Assembly: GCF_022436675.1 (NCBI RefSeq)
Contig: NZ_JAKUJZ010000007.1
Span: forward strand, 124,001-188,000
From: Rheinheimera hassiensis
GTDB lineage: Bacteria > Pseudomonadota > Gammaproteobacteria > Enterobacterales > Alteromonadaceae
DNA: 64,000 nt
Reading direction: 5' to 3'
Of this stretch, positions 27,801 through 38,109 are shown piece by piece (position 1 is the stretch's first letter; every line of letters starts with the position of its first letter). The notes below the pieces were generated by a model. It made no database searches. It was given only the letters and a program-made list of their open reading frames with translations, and was not told the origin of the DNA. A program made the position numbers and the translations under genes.

Positions 27801-29687
27801 GCCGGCGACGTATTCGGTAATGGTATGTTGCTGTCAAAACACATCCGTTTGCAGGTAGCGTTTAACCATATGCACATCTTTGTTGATCCAAACCCTGATT
27901 CGGCAAAGAGCTGGGAAGAGCGTAACCGCATGTTTAACCTACCAACCTCAACCTGGGAAGACTATGACAAGTCATTGATTTCAGACGGTGGTGGTATTTT
28001 CCTGCGCAGTGCCAAAGCGATTAAACTTTCAGCGCAAATGAAAGAAATGCTTGGTACGACTAAAGCCAGCATGACGCCGAATGAGCTGATCCGTGAGGCA
28101 TTAATGATGCCGGTTGATCTGATCTGGAACGGCGGTATCGGTACTTACGTTAAAGCAACCAGCGAAAGCCATGCAGAAGTCGGTGACCGTGGCTCAGAGC
28201 CGCTGCGGGTAAATGGTAAAGAGCTTAAAGCAAAAATCTTCGGTGAAGGCGGTAATTTAGGTTGTACCCAACGCGGCCGTATTGAATTTGCCATGAATGG
28301 CGGCCAGATTAACACCGACTTCGTTGACAACGTCGGTGGCGTAACCTGCTCGGATAACGAAGTAAATATTAAAATTTTGCTGAACACCCTGGTTGCCGGT
28401 GGCGATCTGACACTGAAGCAGCGCAACAAAATACTGTTTGAGATGACAGATGACGTTGCCGCTATCGTTATTAAAGATTGCTACCGTCAAACCCAGAGTA
28501 TCAGTGTGTCGTCGCTACTGGGCGCTGAGCAGTTAAAAGAATATACCCGCTTTATTCATACGCTGGAAAAAGAAGGTAAGTTAAACCGTGAGCTGGAATT
28601 TTTACCCTCAGACGACGAACTGGCTGACCGGATGGCAAAAGGCCAGGGCCTGACGCGGCCTGAATTGTCTATCCTGACAGCTTACGGCAAGATGGTGTTA
28701 AAAGAGCGCCTGGTACTGCCTGAGATTTACGAAAACAACTACTTCAAACGCCAGTTGTTTGCTGCATTCCCGCAAATGCTGCAGGATAAATATGCCGCAG
28801 AGATGGAAACACACCCACTGAAAGCCGAAATTATTGCCACTAAACTGGCCAATATGATGGTAAATGAAATGGGGCCTAATTTTGCCCAGCGTATGCTGGA
28901 AGAAACCGGCGCCGGTGTTGGTGAAGTCACATTGTGCTACGCTATTGCCCGTGATCTGTTTGATGTATCGGCTATGTGGCGCAAGATTGAACAGCTGGAC
29001 AACATTATTGCGGCTTCACTGCAAAGCAAGCTATTCCATCAGCTGCGCCGCACTATGCGCCGCGCTACCCGCTGGTTCCTGCGCCATCGCAACAAGGCGT
29101 TGGATATTCAGCAGACACTGGACTTTTTCAAACCTGCTTATCAGCAGCTGAATAAAGAACTGAGTAATTATCTGGCACAAACTGAAGTTGAGCAGTTACA
29201 GCAAAAGCAAGCTGTACTGATAGAGCAGGGCGTACCGGAGGATATCGCACAATATCTGGCACAACTGAGCACGGTATTCTCGGTAATGGATATTGCCCAG
29301 GTGGTAGATGCTGAGAAAGTACCACTGGCTATGGCAGCAGAAATTTACTTTAAGCTGGGTGATAAACTGGATCTGCACTGGTTCCTGGAGCAAATAACCA
29401 ATCAACCGGTGGCGAACCACTGGCAGGCGTTGGCGCGAGCTTCTTACCGTGAAGAGTTGGACTGGCAGCAACGCGCATTATCTGCCGTAGTTGTGCGCAG
29501 CTGTGGTAAAGCCTGTGCCGCAGATGAGGTGATTAACAGCTGGCTGACTGAGCATGAAGCGATACTGGAACGCTGGCGCTTGATGCTGGCTGAGTTTAAA
29601 ACCACGAAAAACCACGAGTTTGCTAAATTCTCAGTGGCATTACGTGAATTAATGTTGTTAAGTCACCACTGTGACCCTGTAAAATAA
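24849..29687 (+). CDS. gdhB: NAD-specific glutamate dehydrogenase, large (about 180 kDa) type
   Basis: Catabolic enzyme converting glutamate to 2-oxoglutarate and ammonia with NAD+. At 1612 residues it belongs to the large GDH class known in Pseudomonas and Streptomyces. The N-terminal third carries regulatory ACT-like regions; the catalytic core lies in the middle (about 750-1200), with the [12 protein letters not shown] substrate/catalytic lysine segment, then [17 protein letters not shown] and the nucleotide-binding [16 protein letters not shown] long helical C-terminal region follows. AAGGA at 24837-24841 gives a good ribosome binding site. A terminator follows. It stands alone and fits a metabolism that also degrades arginine (AST pathway) and branched-chain amino acids, both encoded at the window start. 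Confidence 0.94.
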   Translation: MALIDGQPSVLLQNVSKLIKQKVKDQVSLVEKFAYTLYGNMSNEDLVGRNDSDLYGAALSLWQTFNGHAEPASMIRVFNPEIAKHGWESKHTIVEIVVQDLPFLVDSVRMALNRQSIAAHLLLHYPLQTERDSKGQITDFFKLGSKAKASTQQTVFHIEIDRLTGKAAIDSLTDELHSVMEDVSLAVQDWQPARDKLQQVIKALPKQAGKASAEDVKDVTEFLNWLAKDNFTLLGYREYTIGPVKGDYKISGIDDTSLGLMRRSAARDLMLSELPETGRKQAISNGLLILTKTNNKSRVHRPAYIDYIGVKKFDKDGKVIGEDRFIGLYSSSLYNNSAADIPLLKNKLATVMQKSEFATGTHAYKALLNILETYPRDELIQATADELLHVAMGVLQMQERDMTRLFMRKDSFGRFVTAMVYVPRERYNTQLRKETQAILQRALGSAEPVEFTTYFSESVLARTHYLVRINDSHVEYKVKEIERNLVEAARTWEDKLESALLGVYGEARGRELIGKYVNAFPRSYKEEMLPNDALVDIGKLEALNDDHKLEMLFYRPQEEKADSKAVRLNLFHKDHPIHLSDVLPMLENFGLRVIGETPYAVKCADGSVSWILNFAMELNCAIPADFEAAQQSFQDSFAKVWAGQLEDDGFNRLILGAGLSGREASLLRALAKYKRQIGGTFSQSYVESTFARYAELANLLVQLFNNKFDPKSKTSSKVADKLEEQIASQLENVANLDDDRIIRRFVDMIKAILRTNYFQKNAEGNDKPYISFKIKSGLIPDMPLPTPMFEIFVYSPRVEGVHLRFGKVARGGLRWSDRREDFRTEVLGLVKAQTVKNTVIVPTGSKGGFVCKKLPETGGREAFLNEGKDCYRTFIRGLLDVTDNIVQGTIVPPKDVVRHDEDDPYLVVAADKGTATFSDISNGISEEYNFWLGDAFASGGSNGYDHKKMGITARGGWESVKRHFREVGIDCQTTDFTCVGIGDMAGDVFGNGMLLSKHIRLQVAFNHMHIFVDPNPDSAKSWEERNRMFNLPTSTWEDYDKSLISDGGGIFLRSAKAIKLSAQMKEMLGTTKASMTPNELIREALMMPVDLIWNGGIGTYVKATSESHAEVGDRGSEPLRVNGKELKAKIFGEGGNLGCTQRGRIEFAMNGGQINTDFVDNVGGVTCSDNEVNIKILLNTLVAGGDLTLKQRNKILFEMTDDVAAIVIKDCYRQTQSISVSSLLGAEQLKEYTRFIHTLEKEGKLNRELEFLPSDDELADRMAKGQGLTRPELSILTAYGKMVLKERLVLPEIYENNYFKRQLFAAFPQMLQDKYAAEMETHPLKAEIIATKLANMMVNEMGPNFAQRMLEETGAGVGEVTLCYAIARDLFDVSAMWRKIEQLDNIIAASLQSKLFHQLRRTMRRATRWFLRHRNKALDIQQTLDFFKPAYQQLNKELSNYLAQTEVEQLQQKQAVLIEQGVPEDIAQYLAQLSTVFSVMDIAQVVDAEKVPLAMAAEIYFKLGDKLDLHWFLEQITNQPVANHWQALARASYREELDWQQRALSAVVVRSCGKACAADEVINSWLTEHEAILERWRLMLAEFKTTKNHEFAKFSVALRELMLLSHHCDPVK

Positions 29688-29704
29688 CAACCTTACTGGC
29701 TACA

Positions 29705-29733
29705 ATACCCCGGCTTGTCCGGGGTATTTTTTT
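29705..29733 (+). terminator. Intrinsic terminator after gdhB
   Basis: ATACCCCGG (29705-29713) and CCGGGGTAT (29719-29727) form a perfect 9-bp stem, followed by a run of seven T. Confidence 0.93.
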
Positions 29734-29752
29734 GTTTTTTATAAGGCCGTTT

Positions 29753-30763
29753 ATGTTTTATCCAATAGCACAGAAATTGATGTTCGCCTGTGACGCCGAA
29801 TGGTCACATAATTTTGCCCTTGGCAGCTTAAAACACTTAGCCCATACGCCTGCTGCCGGGTTATGGCGCCAGACCTTACCGTTAAAACCGGTAACTGTTG
29901 CCGGTATCCATTTTGATAACCCGCTGGGTTTAGCCGCAGGGCTGGATAAAAACGCTGAATGTATCGATGCCTTTGGCCAAATGGGCTTTGGTTTTATTGA
30001 AGTGGGTACCGTCACGCCAAAACCACAACTGGGAAATGATAAGCCACGTATTTTCCGTCTGCCGCAATCACAAGCCATTATTAACCGGATGGGGTTTAAT
30101 AACAAAGGCGTCGACTATCTGGTAGAAAACGTAAAAAAAGCCAGTTACAAGGGCGTGCTCGGCATTAATATCGGCAAAAATAAAGATACACCCAACGAGC
30201 AGGGCAAAGATGATTACGTGCACTGTATGCGCAAAGTGTATGCCCATGCCAGCTATATTACCGTGAATATTTCATCACCCAACACGCCGGGTTTACGCGA
30301 TCTGCAATTTGGCGATGCACTGTATGATTTATTGCAAAGTGTAAAAAATGAACAACTGGATTTGCAGGCACAGCAGGATAAATATGTGCCGGTGTTTGTA
30401 AAAATTGCGCCGGATATGGATCTGGTGGCGGTAAATCAGGTGGCAGAAACATTGCTTAGAAGCAAAATGGACGGTGTTATTGCTACCAATACCACGCTGG
30501 ACAGAAGCCTGGTGCAGGGCCAGCGTTATGCCGATGAAGCCGGCGGCTTAAGTGGGTTACCGGTAAGGGATAAAAGCACTGAAGTGCTGCGCCAGTTACG
30601 CGCCGCCGTAGGTACAGCTATGCCGATTATTGGCGTGGGTGGTATTAGCGATGCCCAGTCAGCGCAGGATAAACTGAATGCCGGGGCTAATTTGTTGCAG
30701 GTTTATACCGGTTTTATTTATAAAGGCCCGCAACTGCTAAAACAGATCGTAACCAGCTTATAA
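29753..30763 (+). CDS. pyrD: Dihydroorotate dehydrogenase (quinone)
   Basis: Class 2 dihydroorotate dehydrogenase, a membrane-associated FMN enzyme that oxidises dihydroorotate to orotate in pyrimidine synthesis and passes electrons to quinone. The 336-residue protein has the N-terminal helical extension ([17 protein letters not shown]) used for membrane and quinone contact, the NRMGFNNKG and [12 protein letters not shown] active-site segments (catalytic Ser type), and a C-terminal phosphate-binding IGVGGI. ATG 29753 is chosen: ATAAGG lies 6 bases upstream and the length matches the family; the in-frame start at 29732 lies in the terminator tail. zapC follows, as in enterobacteria. Confidence 0.95.
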   Translation: MFYPIAQKLMFACDAEWSHNFALGSLKHLAHTPAAGLWRQTLPLKPVTVAGIHFDNPLGLAAGLDKNAECIDAFGQMGFGFIEVGTVTPKPQLGNDKPRIFRLPQSQAIINRMGFNNKGVDYLVENVKKASYKGVLGINIGKNKDTPNEQGKDDYVHCMRKVYAHASYITVNISSPNTPGLRDLQFGDALYDLLQSVKNEQLDLQAQQDKYVPVFVKIAPDMDLVAVNQVAETLLRSKMDGVIATNTTLDRSLVQGQRYADEAGGLSGLPVRDKSTEVLRQLRAAVGTAMPIIGVGGISDAQSAQDKLNAGANLLQVYTGFIYKGPQLLKQIVTSL

Positions 30764-30781
30764 GGATCAGTAGCTGATCTT
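30763..30781. repeat. Inverted repeat just after pyrD
   Basis: GATCAG-TAG-CTGATC (30765-30779), extended by two weaker pairs, lies immediately after the pyrD stop. It lacks a T-run and may be a weak terminator or mRNA-stabilising hairpin between pyrD and zapC. Confidence 0.4.
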
Positions 30782-30880
30782 GTGCTGTTAGAACAAAACA
30801 GTCTTTAACATCTTGATCAGCTTAGTGTATTTCTATAACTGTTTGATAAATAACCGACTTAATACACCACAGGGAAACCT

Positions 30881-31396
30881 ATGCTCAGGCCATCAGAACG
30901 CTGGTTCTGGACTTACTGTCCATCCAAAGACCGCTTATTGCTGGATATCAGCGATGAGGCACAGTTTTGTTCGCCTTTTACTGCAAGCCAGCTGGTACAG
31001 CAACCTCAGCAGCAGGCACTGTCTATGGCTGAGGCTGAGACTTTCTGGGCTATTGATGACAGTTTGCAGCAACTGGATATGCCAGCAGCCGTGCGGCTGG
31101 AACTATGCCTGAGCGCACTGTGCGCACCGTTTTTACAGCAATTAGCCCATAAAAGCTGGTATTTCCAGCAGGGTAGCCAGTGCAATGCGGTTCAGTCGGA
31201 TGTGGTAATACTACGTGGCCTAACTAACCAATATGCGTTGGTGCTGGCTGCTGAAGCTGATTGTGTAACCTGTTTATTGCTGGGGGAAATAAATACCTTG
31301 GCCGGTAAAGTGTTGCCACGTTTACAGGTAATGCGTGTGCTGCGTAATCGCATCAGTGCGCTGGATGTGGTGTTACCTTATCGTCATAGCGCCTGA
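30881..31396 (+). CDS. zapC: Cell division protein ZapC
   Basis: Cytoplasmic Z-ring-associated protein that promotes FtsZ bundling. The 171-residue sequence aligns in layout with E. coli ZapC: an N-terminal W-x-W/Y start (ERWFWTYCPSKDRLLLDIS), the SWYFQQ segment, and a C-terminal beta-rich part ending near VMRVLRNRISALDVVLP. Sequence identity looks low, so the call depends partly on synteny: it directly follows pyrD, as in enterobacteria. AGGGA upstream of ATG 30881 is a plausible ribosome binding site. Confidence 0.8.
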   Translation: MLRPSERWFWTYCPSKDRLLLDISDEAQFCSPFTASQLVQQPQQQALSMAEAETFWAIDDSLQQLDMPAAVRLELCLSALCAPFLQQLAHKSWYFQQGSQCNAVQSDVVILRGLTNQYALVLAAEADCVTCLLLGEINTLAGKVLPRLQVMRVLRNRISALDVVLPYRHSA

Positions 31397-31471
31397 TTTT
31401 TAGCGGCGATCTTTCTCTTCAGTGCAGATCCGACTACACTAGCGGCAATTTTTGTTGTCGCGGAACCCCGT

Positions 31472-32677
31472 ATGTCTGCCATTGAAACTCCTTCAGCCGA
31501 ACTTGAGCCTTTTTTAGCCCAGCTTAGCAGTGCTATTGCAGCAAAACAGCTGCATAAACTGGTACTGAGTAAATACCAGGGCCCACAGCCGTTAAAACAG
31601 TTGCAGATAAGGCCGGTAGAGCTGAAACAGCAATGGCAGCTTAGTTTTACCTATAAATATCAAACCAACGATGTCACCCGGAATTTCAGTCCTGAGCAGG
31701 CCATTGACGAAATTAAAACGCTGTTAGGCGTGCAGTTTTATGCGGCCAATTTATTTACTGCAGCGCTTGAAGCACAGCTGAGTATCAGTAAAAAGGGCAA
31801 AGTACTATATCAGCAAAAACGTTTAACTACGCCGGTTGCACCGCAGCAGGATAGCAGCCATAACCGGCAAAAACAGCGCTATCTGACACTGGAACGGCCG
31901 TTTTTACAGCAGTTAGGCGTTACCGACGCGCAGCAGCAACTGATACCTGCTATGTCGCGTAAGTGGAAGCAAATTAACAAATTTATTGAGATTTTCTCCG
32001 GTGCTGTGCAAGACACTGGCCTGAGTAAACAAAAACAGCTGCACGTGGCTGATTTTGGCTCAGGCAAAGCCTATTTAACCTTTGCTATGCACGATTATCT
32101 TACCGGTACGCTGGGGTTGGATGCCAAAGTTACCGGGGTGGAGCTGAGGCAAAATCTGGTTGATTTGTGTAATGAAACGGCAGCAAAGCTGGGCCTTAAC
32201 GGCATCGACTTTGAGCAGGGCGATGTCAAGCATTTTAAAGCCCGGGGTATTAACGTGATGATAGCGTTGCATGCCTGTGATATTGCTACGGATTACGCCA
32301 TTCATATGGGCATTGCTACTGGCGCAGATATTATTATGTGCTCGCCATGCTGCCACAAACAGATCCGCCCGCAAATGAAAATGCCTGCGGTGCTGGCCCC
32401 CATGTTGGTACATGGTATACATTTAGGCCAGGAAGCCGAAATGGTAACAGACAGCCTGCGCGCCTTGTTACTTGAGGCATCCGGCTATAACACCAAGGTA
32501 TTTGAGTTCGTTTCGTTGGAACATACCAGTAAAAATAAGATGATACTTGCAACAAAAAGCAAACAAAAATATAACCGCGAAAATCTACTGAAGCAAGTTA
32601 CTGAAATAAAACAATTTTATGGTATAGGGCAGCACTATCTTGAACGCTTGCTGAATATTACGGATGAAATTTCATAA
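31472..32677 (+). CDS. Class I SAM-dependent methyltransferase, METTL25-like
   Basis: A 401-residue predicted S-adenosylmethionine-dependent methyltransferase. Motif I VADFGSGKAYL is at about 192-202. After it come VTGVELRQNLVDLCN, an IALHACDIATD segment and MCSPCCHKQI, the Cys-Cys-His pattern seen in the METTL25/RRNAD1-like (Methyltransf_32) family. The N-terminal 140 residues form a separate, unrecognised domain rich in Gln/Lys. The substrate is unknown; RNA or protein are both possible. It stands alone between zapC and the exopolysaccharide locus, with no evident operon partner. Confidence 0.82.
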   Translation: MSAIETPSAELEPFLAQLSSAIAAKQLHKLVLSKYQGPQPLKQLQIRPVELKQQWQLSFTYKYQTNDVTRNFSPEQAIDEIKTLLGVQFYAANLFTAALEAQLSISKKGKVLYQQKRLTTPVAPQQDSSHNRQKQRYLTLERPFLQQLGVTDAQQQLIPAMSRKWKQINKFIEIFSGAVQDTGLSKQKQLHVADFGSGKAYLTFAMHDYLTGTLGLDAKVTGVELRQNLVDLCNETAAKLGLNGIDFEQGDVKHFKARGINVMIALHACDIATDYAIHMGIATGADIIMCSPCCHKQIRPQMKMPAVLAPMLVHGIHLGQEAEMVTDSLRALLLEASGYNTKVFEFVSLEHTSKNKMILATKSKQKYNRENLLKQVTEIKQFYGIGQHYLERLLNITDEIS

Positions 32678-32710
32678 CGCGTTAATCACAAAAACTTCAC
32701 CTGTACAAAA

Positions 32711-32766
32711 TTGACTTCGAACTTCGCTAGCCTGTAGTCTGCCCTGAACGCTTAACCCTGTTAAGC
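32711..32766 (+). promoter_or_regulatory. Candidate promoter and operator upstream of galU
   Basis: A -35-like TTGACT (32711-32716) is followed after 18 bases by a weak -10-like TAGTCT (32735-32740). Just downstream is a perfect dyad, GCTTAAC-CCT-GTTAAGC (32750-32766), which would overlap the start of such a transcript. The dyad could be an operator for a regulator of the exopolysaccharide locus or a leader hairpin. The promoter reading is weak; the dyad itself is certain. Confidence 0.4.
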
Positions 32767-32810
32767 ATTAATCAGTAAATTGTTACTGTCAGAAACAGGA
32801 CACACAGGCT

Positions 32811-33782
32811 ATGAAAACTGTCACACCACCCACAGATCTTCGTCGCGCTAAAATCACCAAAGCGGTGATCCCGGTAGCCGGTTTAGGCACTCGGATGCTG
32901 CCCGCTACCAAGGCTATTCCGAAAGAAATGTTACCGGTGCTGGATAAACCGTTGATTCAGCATGTGGTGCAAGAAGCGATTGCCGCAGGCATGACAGAAA
33001 TAGTGCTGGTAACCCATTCATCAAAAAACAGTATTGAAAACCATTTTGATACCAGCTTTGAGCTTGAAGCTACGCTGGAAAAGCGGGTAAAGCGTCAGCT
33101 GCTCGATGAAGTACGCAGTATAGTGCCAAAGAATGTCACGCTGATCTCAGTGCGTCAGCCGGTTGCGCTGGGGCTGGGCAATGCCATTATGTGTGCTTAT
33201 CCGGTAGTGGGGCATAACCCTTTTGCTATTTTGTTGCCGGATGTGCTGATTGATCAGCATCAGAGCAATCTTAAAGTCGATAACCTGGCGGCGATGATGG
33301 CGCGCTACAGCGAAACCGGTGCCAGCCAGATTATGGTAGAGCCAGTGCCACATAACATGGTCGATCAGTACGGTGTGGTAGATTTGCAAGACGTTAATTT
33401 GCGTGCCGGTACCAGTGCTGTGATCAGTGATATGGTAGAAAAGCCCGCTGTTGATGAGGCTCCAAGCAACTTTGCTATTACCGGCCGTTATGTGTTGTCA
33501 GAGCACATTTGGGATTTACTGGCGCACATCACACCCGGCGCCGGTGATGAAATCCAGCTGACCGATGCCATTTACCAACTGTGCCTGCGTGAGACGATTG
33601 AAGCCTATCATATCGTCGGTAAAAGCCATGATTGCGGTACCAAGTTGGGGTTAATTCAGGCCAATCTGGAATACGCACTGCGCCATGACTTATACGCCAA
33701 ACCTTTACGTGCCAGCATAGAGCGTATCTTTGCTGATCTGAATAAAGATAAAAAGCACCTGCAACTGTTAAAAACGGTGTAA
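32811..33782 (+). CDS. galU: UTP-glucose-1-phosphate uridylyltransferase
   Basis: Makes UDP-glucose from UTP and glucose-1-phosphate, supplying the glucosyl units and primer sugar for the polysaccharide built by the downstream genes. The 323-residue protein carries the nucleotide-binding signature [19 protein letters not shown] (about 24-42), the [12 protein letters not shown] segment, and the metal-binding LLPDVLID. It leads the exopolysaccharide run; the next gene begins 12 bases after its stop. GalF-like inactive paralogues exist, but all signature residues look intact here. Confidence 0.94.
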   Translation: MKTVTPPTDLRRAKITKAVIPVAGLGTRMLPATKAIPKEMLPVLDKPLIQHVVQEAIAAGMTEIVLVTHSSKNSIENHFDTSFELEATLEKRVKRQLLDEVRSIVPKNVTLISVRQPVALGLGNAIMCAYPVVGHNPFAILLPDVLIDQHQSNLKVDNLAAMMARYSETGASQIMVEPVPHNMVDQYGVVDLQDVNLRAGTSAVISDMVEKPAVDEAPSNFAITGRYVLSEHIWDLLAHITPGAGDEIQLTDAIYQLCLRETIEAYHIVGKSHDCGTKLGLIQANLEYALRHDLYAKPLRASIERIFADLNKDKKHLQLLKTV

Positions 33783-33794
33783 AAGGTGGCAACT

Positions 33795-34583
33795 ATGACG
33801 CAACACTCCATTCAGATCAAAAAAAGCCAGCCGGTAGCCGGGCTGCGTTTTTGCCTGCTGCCACAAAGCGAGATTGTGCAAAGCCTCAGGCAAGTAACGC
33901 CGTTACATGAACCGCTGCGTTTGGTGGTGACAACCAATGTCGATCATATGGTAACCATGCGCCGGCATCATGAATTTAAACACGCTTGTACTAATGCCTG
34001 GCTGGTAACTGCAGATGGCTTTCCGGTTGTGCGCTTGCTTAAATCCCTTGGTATTGCTACGCCCGGTCGTATTACCGGAGCTGATTTGTTTCCGGCAATT
34101 TTAGCGGCGTTAATACCGGCGCAGCATGCACCGTTTTTTGTCTGTGCAAATGAAGCTACCGCCGATTATTTAAGGTTCTGGCTAGCACAGCAGGGCTACA
34201 GCACACCTGAGCAACGCGTGCTGGTGCCAAAATTTGGTTTTGAAAAAGACAGTGTTTATAGCAACGAGATGCTGGAGAAAATAACCGCTATGGGTACTAC
34301 GCATCTGTTTTTTGGTGTAGGTGCGCCTAAGTCTGAATTATGGATGCAGCGCCATCGCGAGCAGCTTTCGGGTATGTACGGTTTTGGCTTTGGTGCCGGG
34401 CTGGATTTCTTCGCAGGCACAGCAAAACGGGCCCCGCAGTGGGTGCAACGTGTCAGCATGGAATGGCTATGGCGGTTATTGTCTGATCCGCGTCGTTTGG
34501 CCAAACGCTATTTAATTGATTCATGGGCCTTTGTACGTATTGCTTTAACAGAACACCGCCTTACCGTGAAGGAGAGCCGTTGA
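33795..34583 (+). CDS. WecG/TagA/CpsF family glycosyltransferase (GumM-like)
   Basis: A 262-residue family GT26 glycosyltransferase, cytoplasmic or peripheral, adding a sugar to a lipid-linked intermediate. Family features: TNVDHMVTMRRHHEF, TADGFPVVRLLKSLG, RITGADLFP, then LFFGVGAPKSELWM and GVGA/FGAGLDFFAGT. In xanthan synthesis the related GumM adds the second, beta-1,4-linked glucose; here, with galU and a GumD-like primer enzyme, the same job is a reasonable inference. ATG 33795 has AAAGGTGG 5 bases upstream; the GTG at 33786 lies inside that site. The stop overlaps the next start (TGATG). Confidence 0.87.
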   Translation: MTQHSIQIKKSQPVAGLRFCLLPQSEIVQSLRQVTPLHEPLRLVVTTNVDHMVTMRRHHEFKHACTNAWLVTADGFPVVRLLKSLGIATPGRITGADLFPAILAALIPAQHAPFFVCANEATADYLRFWLAQQGYSTPEQRVLVPKFGFEKDSVYSNEMLEKITAMGTTHLFFGVGAPKSELWMQRHREQLSGMYGFGFGAGLDFFAGTAKRAPQWVQRVSMEWLWRLLSDPRRLAKRYLIDSWAFVRIALTEHRLTVKESR

Positions 34584-35638
34584 TGTCTGCACCTGAGATG
34601 TCGCTGCCGGACGCGATTATTGACTGCTCTCATCTGGGCCGTAAAACCACGGGTATTGAGCGCATTACCGAAGAGCTGTTTTCTGATGAAGCCCTGGGTG
34701 GTTGTCAGGTTGTGCGGTTAAAAGCCAGCAGCATTGGCGGCATGTTGTTTCAGCAGTGGTTCGGTATTTTGTATGCGGCAATTAAGTACCCGAAAAGCTT
34801 GATCATAACGCCGGGCTTTCCGCCATCTATTCTGGCTACATTGTTATTAAAAAAACGCCTGGTGCCTTATATTCACGATGTATTTTTGCTAACCCGTGAG
34901 CAGGAACTTAACCCGCGCGCCCGTTACTATATGCGGCCGTCATTTGCTTTTGCGGTAAAGCGGCTTAACAGCTTTTTTGTTAACTCAGTAAAAACCAAAC
35001 AGGATTTACAGCAGTTTTGCCAGAGCGATGCGCGCATTATTATGTTCCGGCCTCAGGTGCGTAACGTTTTTGCGTTGCCGCACAATAGCGGGCGTTATAA
35101 CAGTGTCGATTTAAGCAAACTGAAAATTGTTATGCTGGGCACGGTAGAGCCACGCAAAAACTACCCTGCTGCTGTCGCTATTTTTAACGCGCTTAAACAG
35201 CGTCTTGGCGACAGCATTGAGCTGCATATTATTGGCCGGCTTGGCTGGGGCCCGGATGCCAGCTTATTGCAAAACACCGCCGGTGTATTTTGTCGCGGCT
35301 ATTTGTCAGGCGAAGAGATTAAAACACTGCTCGACAGTGCTACGTTTTACCTGTCTACCTCTCATGATGAAGGGCTTGGCTTACCGTTGCTGGAGTTGCA
35401 ATACAGCGGCATCGCCGTAGTGGCAGCAAAAATTCCGGTGTTTGCAGAAGTGCTGGGCGAGTCGGGGTTGCTGGTAGATGTAAGTGATGCTGAGCAAGCC
35501 GCGACGCAAATTATTGACTTTTGTAGCGATACTGCGCAGATACAGCAACAAAGCGAGCTTGCCCGGCAAAATATTCAGCGCTGGAATGCCTTAGCCGCTG
35601 CAGATAAACAAGCAGCCAGTGTGCTTTTCAGAGAGTAG
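34583..35638 (+). CDS. Glycosyltransferase family 4 (first of three)
   Basis: A 351-residue retaining GT-B glycosyltransferase. The C-terminal nucleotide-sugar domain has VMLGTVEPRKNYPAAV, IIGRLGWG and the E-x7-E region STSHDEGLGLPLLELQ; the N-terminal acceptor domain starts with ALPDAIIDCSHLGRKTTGIE-like sequence (here SLPDAIIDCSHLGRKTTG). Sugar specificity cannot be read directly; mannose or glucose is expected because the locus makes GDP-mannose and UDP-glucose. ATG 34583 overlaps the upstream stop and has GGAGAG upstream; the in-frame start at 34523 would overlap the previous gene by 60 bases. Confidence 0.86.
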   Translation: MSAPEMSLPDAIIDCSHLGRKTTGIERITEELFSDEALGGCQVVRLKASSIGGMLFQQWFGILYAAIKYPKSLIITPGFPPSILATLLLKKRLVPYIHDVFLLTREQELNPRARYYMRPSFAFAVKRLNSFFVNSVKTKQDLQQFCQSDARIIMFRPQVRNVFALPHNSGRYNSVDLSKLKIVMLGTVEPRKNYPAAVAIFNALKQRLGDSIELHIIGRLGWGPDASLLQNTAGVFCRGYLSGEEIKTLLDSATFYLSTSHDEGLGLPLLELQYSGIAVVAAKIPVFAEVLGESGLLVDVSDAEQAATQIIDFCSDTAQIQQQSELARQNIQRWNALAAADKQAASVLFRE

Positions 35639-35646
35639 GAGCGCCA

Positions 35647-36675
35647 GTGTTTTATCACGGTATTAATAATTTTCGGGCGTTGTCTATTTTCCTGATAGTG
35701 TTTGGCCATTGTTTCTGGATATCAAACTGGTATCCGGATACAACCTGGCAAAATGTCTATCTATACATGATACCCGGCGGCACGTTCTTTTTTGCCTTTA
35801 TCAGTGGTTTTTTGTTTGCCCATCTTAATGTTACCTCGTTCCGTTATGCCGATTTTATCGCCAGAAAGTGGCGTAATATTGCATCACCTTATTTATGGTT
35901 ATCGGTGCCGGTGATCTGCTTTGCGGTAGTTGTGCAGTATCCGGGGTACTTTGTTGATAGCAGAGACGGTTTTTACTATCAGTACCTGTTGCCGTTTTTT
36001 AAATATTTGCTAACCGGCCGCGTATTTACTGGCTACTGGTATATTCCGTTTATTTTGCTGGTGTTTGCTATTTCGCCGTTGCTGGTCCGGTTTTATCACC
36101 TTAGCAGTAGGGTACAACTGATGATGGTTTCGGTGTTGCTGCTGCTGGCAATGTTTGTGCACCGGGCTGAAGATAACCTTAACCCGCTGCAAAGCTTTGT
36201 CTATTTTTTGCCGGTGTTTATGTTTGGCATGGTGTTTAACCGTCATTTTGCGCTGCTGCGTGAACGCTACGTCTGGTTGCCCTGGTGCTTGTTGCTGGCA
36301 TCTATACTGTTATCAGTGTATCAAAGTGCTTATCTGGGCATTGCCCACAATGCGCATAAATATTTTTTTACCTATGGCGGTGCCGATTTAAAGGTGATTG
36401 AAAAAACTATGCAGGCGGTAGCTGTGCTGTTGCTGTTTGAACGCTACTGGCAGCAGCGTCACCGGCTGGTAGATTTGGTTGCGTCGGCCAGCTTTGCCAT
36501 TTTCTTTTTACATCCAATTGTTATAGCTGTTTTCAAGAGATTGTTAAATAATACATTTTCTGGTTTTTTGTACTGGCACATTCTCACCCTGGCAGTATTT
36601 TCTGCCACCTTACTGCTGGCCTGGAGCATGAAAAAAGTTCTGGGCTCATACAGCAGACGGGTTATTGGTTGGTAA
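35647..36675 (+). CDS. Acyltransferase family 3 membrane protein (first of two)
   Basis: A 342-residue integral membrane protein with about ten hydrophobic helices and the acyltransferase-3 start: [18 protein letters not shown], with the conserved Arg and His. Such proteins transfer acetyl or similar groups to sugars of exported polysaccharides (compare GumF/GumG in xanthan). The start is GTG 35647, with AGGAG five bases upstream; no ATG fits as well. It lies 8 bases after the GT4 gene. Which sugar is modified is unknown. Confidence 0.85.
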   Translation: MFYHGINNFRALSIFLIVFGHCFWISNWYPDTTWQNVYLYMIPGGTFFFAFISGFLFAHLNVTSFRYADFIARKWRNIASPYLWLSVPVICFAVVVQYPGYFVDSRDGFYYQYLLPFFKYLLTGRVFTGYWYIPFILLVFAISPLLVRFYHLSSRVQLMMVSVLLLLAMFVHRAEDNLNPLQSFVYFLPVFMFGMVFNRHFALLRERYVWLPWCLLLASILLSVYQSAYLGIAHNAHKYFFTYGGADLKVIEKTMQAVAVLLLFERYWQQRHRLVDLVASASFAIFFLHPIVIAVFKRLLNNTFSGFLYWHILTLAVFSATLLLAWSMKKVLGSYSRRVIGW

Positions 36676-36698
36676 CGCATTATGTTAAAGGAGTTGTT

Positions 36699-38105
36699 AT
36701 GTTTACACCTGTAATTATGGCCGGAGGCTCAGGAACCCGTTTGTGGCCGTTGTCTCGTGGTAATTTCCCCAAGCAGTTTTTGCCACTTACCGGCGAACAC
36801 ACGATGTTGCAGCAAACGGTATTGCGCTTAAAGGGGCTTGAGCACGGCGCGCCGTTGTTTATCTGCAACGAAGATCATCGCTTTATTGCCGCTGAGCAGG
36901 TACGCCAGCTCGGGCTGAAAAAAGCCGATATTCTGCTGGAACCGATAGGCCGCAACACTGCACCGGCTATAGCCCTGGCTGCCATGCGCGCGCGCCAGCA
37001 AAACAATGCCGATACGGTACTGCTGGTACTGGCAGCCGACCATGTGATTACCGATACCAAAGCATTTCAGCAGGCGACAGAGCAAGCGCTGCCGCTGGCA
37101 CAAGATGGCAAACTGGTGACGTTTGGCATAGTGCCTGCCAGTGCAGAAACCGGTTATGGCTATATCAAGCGCGGCGAACCAACAGGCCAGGCATTTACCG
37201 TGCAACGTTTTGTGGAAAAACCCGATCAGTCCACGGCAGAGCAGTATTTGCAAAGCGGTGAATATTACTGGAACAGCGGCATGTTTATGTTCCGCGCCGA
37301 TGTGTATTTGCAGCAGCTGCAGCAGTTCCGCCCGGATATCTACACTGCCTGTGAGGCGGCAATGGCAGAGCAAACTCCCGATTTAGAATTTGTCCGTGTT
37401 GATAAAGCGGCCTTTGCAGCTTGCCCGGCAGACTCTATTGATTATGCAGTAATGGAGCGCACAGAGCATGCAGTGGTATTGCCACTGGACGCCGGCTGGA
37501 ATGATGTCGGCGGCTTTGCGGCCCTGTGGCAGGTGTCTGCAAAAGATGCGCAGGATAATGTGTTAAACGGCGATGTGCTTGCACTGGACAGCCATGGCAC
37601 TTATATCCACAGTGAAGACAAGCTGGTGGCGGCAATCGGGGTTGAAAACTTAATTGTTATCAGCACCAAAGATGCGGTGCTGGTAGCACATAAAGATAAA
37701 GCGCAACAGGTAAAACAGATTGTTAACCAGTTGGCACAAGCCGGTCGCAGTGAAGCGGTATTCCACCGAGAGGTATACCGGCCCTGGGGTAAATATGACT
37801 CTGTCGATAACGGCGAGCGTTTTCAGGTTAAACGTATTACGGTAAAACCCGGCGCCAAGCTGTCGGTACAAATGCATCACCACCGGGCTGAACACTGGAT
37901 AGTGGTATCGGGCACGGCCCGGGTAACGATTGATGATAAAGAACAGTTTGTCACAGAAAACCAGTCAGTTTATATCCCCATCACGGCTGTACACGCGCTG
38001 GAAAATCCCGGCAAAGTGCCACTGGAGCTGATTGAAGTGCAGTCGGGCTCTTACCTGGGCGAAGACGATATTGTGCGTTTTGCCGACCGCTACGGGAGGG
38101 CTTAA
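36699..38105 (+). CDS. manC: Mannose-1-phosphate guanylyltransferase / mannose-6-phosphate isomerase
   Basis: Bifunctional enzyme of GDP-mannose synthesis: mannose-6-phosphate from fructose-6-phosphate, and GDP-mannose from mannose-1-phosphate. The 468-residue protein has an N-terminal nucleotidyltransferase domain (about 1-285) with [20 protein letters not shown] and FVEKP, and a C-terminal cupin isomerase domain (about 320-465) with [10 protein letters not shown] and [18 protein letters not shown] 36699 has AAAGGAG five bases upstream; an in-frame ATG 30 bases earlier is less well placed. manB follows immediately. Homologues: AlgA, XanB, CpsB of colanic acid. Confidence 0.94.
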   Translation: MFTPVIMAGGSGTRLWPLSRGNFPKQFLPLTGEHTMLQQTVLRLKGLEHGAPLFICNEDHRFIAAEQVRQLGLKKADILLEPIGRNTAPAIALAAMRARQQNNADTVLLVLAADHVITDTKAFQQATEQALPLAQDGKLVTFGIVPASAETGYGYIKRGEPTGQAFTVQRFVEKPDQSTAEQYLQSGEYYWNSGMFMFRADVYLQQLQQFRPDIYTACEAAMAEQTPDLEFVRVDKAAFAACPADSIDYAVMERTEHAVVLPLDAGWNDVGGFAALWQVSAKDAQDNVLNGDVLALDSHGTYIHSEDKLVAAIGVENLIVISTKDAVLVAHKDKAQQVKQIVNQLAQAGRSEAVFHREVYRPWGKYDSVDNGERFQVKRITVKPGAKLSVQMHHHRAEHWIVVSGTARVTIDDKEQFVTENQSVYIPITAVHALENPGKVPLELIEVQSGSYLGEDDIVRFADRYGRA

Positions 38106-38109
38106 GCCC

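Noticed and set aside
38032..38109. An N-terminal extension of manB starting inside manC
   Set aside because: The extra 26 residues are unlike the family N terminus, and ATG 38110 gives the conserved start CFKAYDIRG.
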